Source: Prevotellaceae bacterium (GTDB lineage: Bacteria; Bacteroidota; Bacteroidia; Bacteroidales; UBA932). Taken from it: DNA of 12,435 bases. The notes beneath the pieces were generated by a model. It was not told where the DNA came from. It searched no databases and saw nothing but the letters and a program-made list of their open reading frames with translations. Location of the stretch: the NCBI GenBank assembly GCA_031257655.1, contig JAIROF010000059.1:1-12435 (forward strand), read 5' to 3'. This document shows, piece after piece, positions 6,664-12,435 of the stretch. Position numbers and translations under genes: made by a program. Every line of letters starts with the position of its first letter. Positions within the stretch are counted from its first letter, which is position 1.

Positions 6664-6830
6664 GGGCTAATTCTTTTTTTGGATGATGTCCTTATTTATT
6701 GATGCGAAAACGTATTTTGTTGATTGCTAAGTATTTGCAATCTATTGGTAAAATTGATCACTGTTTGATCATTTGCCAGTTGAAGTTCATATCAATAGAT
6801 CGCGGACGCTACCAAAAAAAGAATTAGCCC
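6664..6830. mobile_element. MITE-like 167-base palindromic element with 19-base terminal inverted repeats
   Basis: GGGCTAATTCTTTTTTTGG (6664-6682) and CCAAAAAAAGAATTAGCCC (6812-6830) are perfect 19-base inverted repeats at the ends. Inside, ATCTATTG (6740-6747) pairs with CAATAGAT (6793-6800), and GGTAAAATTGATCA (6747-6760) pairs with TGATCATTTGCC (6766-6777) with a small bulge and wobble. The whole element can therefore fold into one long hairpin. It has no coding capacity. Small size, perfect ends and an A+T-rich palindromic body suit a miniature inverted-repeat element mobilised in trans, but no clear target-site duplication is seen in the A/T-rich flanks. An alternative is a structured non-coding RNA or a recombination or binding site. 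Confidence 0.55.
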
Positions 6831-6831
6831 C

Positions 6832-6870
6832 AAAAAAAAGAGGCCGTCCGTTACAGGCGACCTCTTTTTT
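6832..6870 (-). terminator. Bidirectional intrinsic terminator of the susCD operon
   Basis: AAAAAAGAGG (6834-6843) pairs with CCTCTTTTTT (6861-6870), and inner CG/TCG contacts with a T-G wobble lengthen the stem. On the minus strand the hairpin is followed by eight T residues, 15 bases beyond the susD-like stop; on the plus strand it is followed by six T residues. It should stop transcription from both sides of this convergent region. Confidence 0.85.
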
Positions 6871-6885
6871 GTGATGCTTAGCGTC

Positions 6886-8829
6886 TTAGTCGGCCTTCAA
6901 TGCCTGAGGCAGGAAGTATGAGGTGGCGCTTTTGGTTGACCAGAAGACGGGCGTAGTCCAGTTGTCGTCGCTTTCCACCTTGGCGTATTCGGCGGCGTTG
7001 TTGGTGCGCTCCGAATCGGGGTATTTTACCCGCTCGATGTGCATTTTGGCGTTGCTGAGCGCAACGCCGGTTTTTGTCCAGGTAAGGGAGATAGGCTCAA
7101 TTTTTGGGTGCCGCGTGCGGCGCAGCTCGGCAAAGAGCTCGTACACGCCTATCAAGTTCAGGTGGATATACTTTTGCTGCATGATGATTTCCATGTCGTC
7201 CTCTACGCTGCCGGTAAGCTTGCCGGCTACTGCCGCTGCATACGCGGCGCTGTTGACGGGCTTGGCCGGCTGGAGTATTTTTTTTGCCAGCTCCGAGTAG
7301 GGGTTCAGCTTGCTTGCCAGCGTTCCGTTGGCCAGCGAGTTCATGGCGTACCAAAAGTCGATGGAGGCGTTGACCGCGTTTTCGAGGTGGGTCTTTGCGT
7401 CGCCCTGTACCGGCGCCAGGCCCTTGAGCGCCACTTCGGCGAGGAAGAGCTCAACTTCGGCGCGCGATTCGATTTTGAAGTGGTAGTCATCTACGCAGAT
7501 GTAGGTCATGGGGTTGTAAAACGACCACGGCGTTCCCTGCACGTACTCGTTAGGCCCGCCGCCGGCTGCCGAGTTAATGTCGTCGATAAATACGCCTATC
7601 GAGTCAATTTGCGGGTAGATATTTATCCGCCTTGTCCTGTTGCCCAGCGTATCGATAGTAGGGCCTTTTTCTGTTGGATGCGTTCCCATCATCACGGCGA
7701 GGTTTCTGTTCCAGTTGCCCGATACCCCGTAGTATTCGGGCTGCGGGCTTGTGGCGTCGTCCGAGCGCACGAAGCCCATTGCGATGACGGGCAGGCGCGG
7801 GTCGTCCACGTTGGGGTTGTACACGCGGCTGCTTTGGTCTATTTTCATCCGCTCCATGATGTTGTCGGGGACGGTAATGCGCCAGAAGCGGTCGCTCAGC
7901 CCGCGAAAAAACATCTCTCCTCCGCCGTTGCCGGCTCCCCACGTTTGGGGGCATACTTGCCGCGATTTGAAGAGGTAGTCTTCGTCGGGGAGGTTGTTCA
8001 GCACGTCGGCGGTCAGGTACTTGCTCGCGGCTATGCCGCCATCCGACGCGCGGACGGCCGAGCGGAGTATTTGCGCGTTGATGTACTTCACCCACTTGCC
8101 CACGTCGCCGCCGAAAAAGATGTCCTGCTTGGCAAACGTAGCTTTTGCCGTCGCCGACATCTTACCTGCTATGCCGGGCAGCTCTTTGGCTATGCGGGCG
8201 TATTCGTCGAGCACAGCTTCGTAAATCTCTTTCGGGTCGTCGTAGGGGGCGAAAAAAATTCCTTCGCTTCCCCGAAAAGCGTTCTTGTAGGGTATCTTGT
8301 TGAAGAGGTCAACCGTTTGCAGCGCCACCACATTTTTCAGCACGGTGGCGAGCTCAAAGTACAGCTGGTTGTCGTCTTTTCCTTGCCCCTCCATGTTGGC
8401 CACCTCGTCGCGGATGAGCGAGTAGCTGTTGAGGTCGGTGTAGAACCAGCCAAAGCGGTTGCGGTCGTTGCCGTTGGTGCTTCGTCCGGGGCATCTTGTC
8501 GCATCCGGGTAGTCGATGGCCGCATAGTTGTTGAGCAGCGCGCCTTCATATACCTCCTTGTAGCTTTTGCCGGTGGCAGCAGGCTCCATGCCTCCCGTTA
8601 CCTGAATCATCACGGGGATACCTCCGTTGCCGAACATCCAGTACCATTCGCCGTAGTCCAGCTGGAAGAAGCGCGTTTTCTGCATGTGGGTAAACAATCC
8701 CGGGCAGATATCGTCGGAAGAGGGGGTGTACGTGTTGGGATTTTCCCAAAGGCGGTCGAGCTCGCTTTCGCACGAGGTTATTGCCGCCATCAGCATGGGG
8801 GCAATCAGCATTATAGCTAACTTTTTCAT
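6886..8829 (-). CDS. SusD/RagB-family nutrient-binding outer-membrane lipoprotein
   Basis: A 647-residue SusD-like surface lipoprotein. It forms the lid over its SusC partner and binds the incoming ligand. The N-terminus MKKLAIMLIAPMLMAAITSC gives lipidation at Cys20, followed by acidic residues (ESELD) that fit the Bacteroidota surface-export signal. Family landmarks in order are a Trp/Tyr-rich early segment (DYGEWYWMFGNGG), DLFNKIPYKNAFRG before an acidic stretch and IYEAVLDEY, VKYINAQILRSAVR, the SRAEVELFLAEVALKG helix in the C-terminal half, and IIMQQKYIHLNLIGVYELFAELRRTRHPK near the C-terminus. These fit the SusD-like subgroup often annotated as nutrient-binding lipoprotein rather than the starch-binding archetype. 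The start codon lies 12 bases after the susC stop, so the two form an operon that ends at the terminator at 6832-6870. The ligand is unknown; no glycosidase, peptidase or regulator lies nearby. Confidence 0.92.
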   Translation of the reverse strand: MKKLAIMLIAPMLMAAITSCESELDRLWENPNTYTPSSDDICPGLFTHMQKTRFFQLDYGEWYWMFGNGGIPVMIQVTGGMEPAATGKSYKEVYEGALLNNYAAIDYPDATRCPGRSTNGNDRNRFGWFYTDLNSYSLIRDEVANMEGQGKDDNQLYFELATVLKNVVALQTVDLFNKIPYKNAFRGSEGIFFAPYDDPKEIYEAVLDEYARIAKELPGIAGKMSATAKATFAKQDIFFGGDVGKWVKYINAQILRSAVRASDGGIAASKYLTADVLNNLPDEDYLFKSRQVCPQTWGAGNGGGEMFFRGLSDRFWRITVPDNIMERMKIDQSSRVYNPNVDDPRLPVIAMGFVRSDDATSPQPEYYGVSGNWNRNLAVMMGTHPTEKGPTIDTLGNRTRRINIYPQIDSIGVFIDDINSAAGGGPNEYVQGTPWSFYNPMTYICVDDYHFKIESRAEVELFLAEVALKGLAPVQGDAKTHLENAVNASIDFWYAMNSLANGTLASKLNPYSELAKKILQPAKPVNSAAYAAAVAGKLTGSVEDDMEIIMQQKYIHLNLIGVYELFAELRRTRHPKIEPISLTWTKTGVALSNAKMHIERVKYPDSERTNNAAEYAKVESDDNWTTPVFWSTKSATSYFLPQALKAD

Positions 8830-8841
8830 AATATTTTTATT

Positions 8842-11800
8842 TTAGAATGAGATATTTACGTTAAATCCGTACATGCGTGCCGAGGGGTAGCTGGAGTTTT
8901 CTACCCAGCTATCGGTTCCCAGCACCGATTCGGGGTCTATGTTTTCGATGTTTTTCCAGATGTAGAACAGGTTTCGCGCCGTGAGCGCCACGCTAAGGCG
9001 TTGTACTTTAAGCGGCGCTGTCCACTCCTGCGGCAGGGTGTAGCTCAGCGCCAGCTCGCGGAACTTCACGTAGCTGTTTTCCTTAATTTCGTCGGGCTGC
9101 CAGCCGGTGGACATGTCGTGGATGAAGCTGTTGTAGTAGCTTGTGGCCGACACAACGGTAGCATTGGCCGAGCCGTCGGCCTTTACGCCGGGCAAAATCA
9201 CGCCGTCGTGACGGGTGCGCCCCTGTTCGTCTGTCCAGGTTAGGCCGCCGTGCGCCTCATCGCGGTATTGCAGGGACGATTCGCTCAGCCCGTTGCCCTT
9301 GAGGTAAAAGTTGGAGTACGACAGGATGCTTCCGCCAATCCGGTAGTCAATGCCGAAGGCGAAGGTTAGCGCACCCCAACCGCCGCGAACGTTGAAGCTG
9401 GAGTTCAACCCGCCGTACCAGTCGGGGTTGATGTTGCCCACGTTGATCAGGTCGTCGTCGCTGGTGGAAATGGAGTACAGCCCGTTGTCGCCAACTATCT
9501 TAGCGCCGTTTTCGTCGCGGGCGTAGTCGCGCGTGTACAGCTGCCCCATCCGTTCGCCTTCTGCCGACCGCTGTATGATGCCGCTAACGGAGGTGTTGAT
9601 TTGGGTGATGCCCGGGTAGAGCTTCACCACCTCGTCCCACTGCCGGGTTGCCGTCAGGTTGACGCTCCACTCGTAGCGATCTGCCACGAGGGGCTTTACG
9701 TTGAGCGCGAACTCCAGCCCCTGGTTGTTGACTTCTCCGGCGTTGATTCTGATGTTCTTTGCGCCGGTGGTCGACGAGAGGGGCACCGCCATAATTTGGT
9801 TGTAGAACGTGGTGTTGTAGTAGGCAAAGTCCAGCCCCACGCGGTCGCGCCGGAAGAAGCGGATGTCGAAGCCGGCCTCCATTTCGCGCTTGCGCTCCGG
9901 CATCAGGTCGCCGGAAAACAGGTCTTCCGGCCCGGTGATGTCGTTCACGCCCGGATAGGGCTGCGGCAGCGCGCGCGCCGTGTAAGTCCGCAGCGCGTAG
10001 TAGCGCGTAGCCGGGCGCCCTACATCGGCCCACGAAAGGCGCAGCTTTCCGAAGCTCATGTCGGGAACCTTAAAGTCTTCGCTAAAGTTCCAGGTGAACG
10101 ATGCGCCCGGATAGAAAAACGAGCGGTTTTGCTTGGGCAGGGTGGACGACCAGTCGTTGCGCCCCGAAACCTCAAGGTAGTACCTGCTCCGCCAGCTAAA
10201 GGTAGCCTGCCCGAATACGCTGTAGAGCGCCTCGCCCTCCTGCGCGTACTTGGCCACGCGCTCGTCGTAGCTGGTAGGCCAGGTGTCGCCGTTGCTCACG
10301 CTCCAGAAGTTGGGGAGGTTGAGGTTGCCCTCCATGGTGCCGGCGCCCACCTTGTCGTAAGCTGTTTTCTTGTAGGATGGCCCCACAAAGGCGTCCACCT
10401 TCAGGTTGTTGTCTGCAAAGGCCTTGTTGAAGCTCAGCACCGCTTCGTACTGCTGAATCATGTTCTGCTCGGTGGCGTAGGAAAAGCGTCCGCCCTCCCA
10501 CTTGCCGGTAGAAGCGTCCTGGCGCAGCACCTTGTCCTTGCGGATAAAGTCGGTAACGGTGTAGTCAATCCCACCCTGCAGGCGCAGCGTCAGGAAAGGC
10601 TGTAGCTGGAAGTTCACTTTGGCGGAGGTAATGGAGTGCAGCTTTTCGTCGATGTTGCGGTTTTGATTTTGGTTCCACAGCATGTCAAACAGCCCGTTGG
10701 CCTGCGTGAACGCCGATTGCCATCCCTCGTCCGCGAGGGATTGCTTTGTCCGCATGTAGCCGTTTTCGTCGAGGTAGGCGTTCTTTGCGGTGGCGATATC
10801 CACGTCGCGGTTAAAGGTGCCGTAGGCAACCAGCTGTTGCAGGTTTTGCCGCCGGTTTTGCGTGTTTACCATGTACAGGTTTTGCGAAAACTCAAGCGTG
10901 GTAAGCTCCGTTGCCTTCAGCATTCCGTTAAAGCTGAGGGCATTTTTGTCCTGCGTCTGGTTGGCCATGGTGCCGTTGTAGCCGTAGCTGGTGTACGATA
11001 GCCGGGCGCTGCCCTTTTCGTTTCCGCCCGATACGGAAACGTTAAGGTTGTCGGAGTGTCCGGTACGGAACAGCGCCATGTAGTTATCCTCGTAAGCCTG
11101 ATACTTCCGCGTCGTCCCGTCGAAGAAAACGATGTCGCTTCCGTCGAACTTTGGGCCAAAGTTGTACCGGCTGGTGATGGTGTGGCGCTTGCCGTCCACC
11201 ATTCTCACGTCGTATTCGTTTTCTCCCGAGCCGTATTCGTTTTGGAAGTCAATCAGCGAGTAGGGCTGCTCCCACTCGTGGCTGTAGGCTACGTTCACCG
11301 CCAGCCCCCGGGTTCCCCTGCCGCTTTTGGTGGTGATGAGCACCACGCCGTTGGCGCCTGCGCTGCCGTACAGCACCGAAGCTTTGGCGCCCTTCAGGAT
11401 TTCCATGCTCTCAATGTCCGCCGGGCTAATGTCGTTGACGCCCGAGCCGTAGTCGAAGGAGCGCAGCGGGTCGTAGTCGCGCGACGCCATGCTCGACTCC
11501 TGGTCGTAGATGGGCACGCCGTCAACCACAAAGAGGGGGCGGAGGAAAGAGCTCCCGTCGAGGCTCGAGGCGTTGCGGATTTTGATTTGCACGCCGCCGG
11601 TAGGGCCTGCAACGGTGGACTGAATGCCCACGCCGGCCGCCTTGCCGTGCAGCGCCGACAGCGGGTTGGCCGTAACGCCCGACTGCACCAGCGCGTCGCC
11701 TTTCACCGAGCTGATGGCGTAGCCCAGCGCCCGCGTTTCGCGTCGGATGCCGAGCGCGGTAACCACCACCTCGTCGAGGGAGCGGTCGCTTTCGCCCAGC

Positions 11801-12159
11801 GTAACGTCAATGCGCCCGCGCCCGCCTACGGCCTCCTCCAGCGTGCTCAACCCCAGAAAGGAGAACACCAGCGTGGCGTTGGCGGGGGCGCTGATGGCGT
11901 AGGCGCCGCCTGCGTCGGTGTTAACGCCTACCGTAGCCCCTTTGATCACAACGCTGGCCCCCGCAACAGGGTCGCCGTTGCCATCGCGCACCGTGCCGGA
12001 GATGTTGAGATGCTGCGCCCGCAGCGACAGGGGCAGCGTGGCGCACAGCAGCAGCGATAGCAGGAGGCATTGCATACGCCTCAGCCCGCCGCAAACCGCC
12101 CGAACAGGCGCAGGCATAGCCCGCCCTGCTCGATGTTGATCGAAAAATTTTTTGCTCAT
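8842..12159 (-). CDS. SusC/RagA-family TonB-linked outer-membrane transporter
   Basis: A complete 1105-residue SusC-like TonB-dependent transporter that imports an oligomeric nutrient through the outer membrane using TonB energy. From ATG 12159: a long signal peptide with the hydrophobic core at 31-47 and an LRA|Q cleavage site before Q49; a carboxypeptidase-D-regulatory-like beta domain (about 51-121, ISGTVRDGNGDPVAGASVVIKG); a TonB-box-like stretch DEVVVTALG near 129-137; a plug domain through SMEILKGAKASVLYGSAGANGVVLITTKSG; then the beta-barrel, ending in NVNISF with the terminal Phe typical of barrel proteins. The frame is open up to a GTG at 12276, but that lies within a terminator hairpin, so ATG 12159 is chosen; an internal ATG at 12075 would give a compact signal peptide and is the alternative. 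No STN domain is present, so signalling through an anti-sigma factor is not indicated. Confidence 0.93.
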   Translation of the reverse strand: MSKKFFDQHRAGRAMPAPVRAVCGGLRRMQCLLLSLLLCATLPLSLRAQHLNISGTVRDGNGDPVAGASVVIKGATVGVNTDAGGAYAISAPANATLVFSFLGLSTLEEAVGGRGRIDVTLGESDRSLDEVVVTALGIRRETRALGYAISSVKGDALVQSGVTANPLSALHGKAAGVGIQSTVAGPTGGVQIKIRNASSLDGSSFLRPLFVVDGVPIYDQESSMASRDYDPLRSFDYGSGVNDISPADIESMEILKGAKASVLYGSAGANGVVLITTKSGRGTRGLAVNVAYSHEWEQPYSLIDFQNEYGSGENEYDVRMVDGKRHTITSRYNFGPKFDGSDIVFFDGTTRKYQAYEDNYMALFRTGHSDNLNVSVSGGNEKGSARLSYTSYGYNGTMANQTQDKNALSFNGMLKATELTTLEFSQNLYMVNTQNRRQNLQQLVAYGTFNRDVDIATAKNAYLDENGYMRTKQSLADEGWQSAFTQANGLFDMLWNQNQNRNIDEKLHSITSAKVNFQLQPFLTLRLQGGIDYTVTDFIRKDKVLRQDASTGKWEGGRFSYATEQNMIQQYEAVLSFNKAFADNNLKVDAFVGPSYKKTAYDKVGAGTMEGNLNLPNFWSVSNGDTWPTSYDERVAKYAQEGEALYSVFGQATFSWRSRYYLEVSGRNDWSSTLPKQNRSFFYPGASFTWNFSEDFKVPDMSFGKLRLSWADVGRPATRYYALRTYTARALPQPYPGVNDITGPEDLFSGDLMPERKREMEAGFDIRFFRRDRVGLDFAYYNTTFYNQIMAVPLSSTTGAKNIRINAGEVNNQGLEFALNVKPLVADRYEWSVNLTATRQWDEVVKLYPGITQINTSVSGIIQRSAEGERMGQLYTRDYARDENGAKIVGDNGLYSISTSDDDLINVGNINPDWYGGLNSSFNVRGGWGALTFAFGIDYRIGGSILSYSNFYLKGNGLSESSLQYRDEAHGGLTWTDEQGRTRHDGVILPGVKADGSANATVVSATSYYNSFIHDMSTGWQPDEIKENSYVKFRELALSYTLPQEWTAPLKVQRLSVALTARNLFYIWKNIENIDPESVLGTDSWVENSSYPSARMYGFNVNISF

Positions 12160-12193
12160 AATGAATTGGTTTTGGTGAATAAAAAAAGAATGG

Positions 12194-12230
12194 AAAAAAA
12201 TAGCAGGCGGCATAAATCTTGCGCCTGCTA
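12194..12230 (-). terminator. Intrinsic terminator in the susC leader (proximal)
   Basis: On the minus strand TAGCAGGCG (complement of 12222-12230) pairs with CGCCTGCTA (complement of 12201-12209) in a perfect nine-base-pair stem with a 12-base loop. It is followed at once by seven T residues (complement of 12194-12200). It lies about 35 bases upstream of the susC ATG and points into the gene. It could end an upstream transcript or work as an attenuator of susC. Confidence 0.75.
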
Positions 12231-12240
12231 AGAGCGGCAT

Positions 12241-12276
12241 AAAAAAAGTGAACGGGCAAAGCGGCTGACCGTTCAC
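12241..12276 (-). terminator. Intrinsic terminator in the susC leader (distal)
   Basis: On the minus strand GTGAACGG (complement of 12269-12276) pairs with CCGTTCAC (complement of 12248-12255) in a perfect eight-base-pair stem with a 13-base loop. Seven T residues follow directly (complement of 12241-12247). It stands ten bases before the proximal terminator, making a tandem pair with the same orientation as susC. Confidence 0.75.
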
Positions 12277-12341
12277 TATAAAATAAGAAAAATAAAAGCT
12301 GTAAGCTATTGTAAAACACGAAAAATTTACGTACCTTAGCG

Positions 12342-12435
<94 letters not shown>

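Larger units (their letters stand above)
6160..6885. other. Convergent intergenic region of 726 bases, repeat-rich, no gene
   Basis: This gap lies between the converging ends of porX and the susD-like gene. No open frame in it has gene-like composition; the two longest are simply read-through of the repeats. From left to right it holds a 12-base direct repeat, a strong hairpin, an approximately 198-base nested palindrome, a 48-base tandem duplication, a 167-base MITE-like palindrome and a bidirectional terminator, each listed separately. It is far more AT-rich than the flanking genes. Confidence 0.8.

Noticed and set aside
7039..8820. 593-codon open frame on the plus strand across the susD-like gene
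   Set aside because: It is exactly antisense to a well-supported SusD-family gene and its translation is rich in Val, His and Arg with no family motif. It follows from the GC-rich codon use of the real gene.
12160..12276. 39-residue N-terminal extension of susC from a GTG at 12276
   Set aside because: The codon lies in the stem of a terminator hairpin and the extension is translated T-tracts rich in Phe; ATG 12159 fits the signal peptide.

Overview
The window looks like a chromosomal segment of a Bacteroidota bacterium, most likely of the order Bacteroidales. The evidence is a SusC/SusD outer-membrane nutrient-uptake pair, two regulatory or structural proteins of the type IX secretion system (PorW/SprE and PorX), Bacteroidota-type -7 promoter boxes (TAnnTTTG), lipoproteins with the short TSC-type lipobox, and signal peptidase I sites followed directly by glutamine. 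Coding regions are GC-rich, whereas the intergenic regions are strikingly AT-rich and full of repeats. Genus and species cannot be told from the sequence.

Layout. 1-372: AT-rich intergenic DNA with a copy of a dispersed AACCTCATTA-type repeat (1-60), an imperfect inverted repeat, a stem-loop and a promoter. 373-1500 (+): secreted lipoprotein of the seven-bladed beta-propeller lactonase family. 1501-1714: gap carrying a good TAnnTTTG promoter. 1715-4594 (+): PorW/SprE-type TPR protein, probably starting at a GTG. 4600-6159 (+): PorX, a CheY-like receiver fused to a PglZ-type alkaline-phosphatase-fold domain, five bases downstream of porW and so probably co-transcribed. 6160-6885: a 726-base convergent intergenic region without a credible gene, holding a strong hairpin, a nested imperfect palindrome (6327-6524), two perfect tandem copies of a 48-base unit (6527-6622), a 167-base MITE-like palindrome with 19-base perfect terminal inverted repeats (6664-6830), and a bidirectional terminator (6832-6870). 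6886-8829 and 8842-12159 (-): a SusD-like lipoprotein and a SusC-like TonB-dependent transporter, an apparent two-gene operon. 12160-12435: susC leader with two consecutive intrinsic terminators facing susC, then a (GT)n microsatellite of at least 45 units that runs off the window end.

How the genes work together. PorX is the response regulator that in Porphyromonas and Flavobacterium controls type IX secretion, and PorW/SprE is an accessory component of the same machine, so the porW-porX pair joins a structural or assembly factor to its regulator. The SusC/D pair imports an unknown oligomeric nutrient across the outer membrane; no hydrolase, sensor or sigma factor is present to suggest the substrate. 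Apart from being neighbours, the secretion and uptake units show no functional link.

No clearly new protein system is visible. The observations most worth a second look are the stacked palindromic and repeat elements at 6.2-6.87 kb and the microsatellite plus tandem terminators in front of susC, which have the layout of a switchable or attenuated leader.
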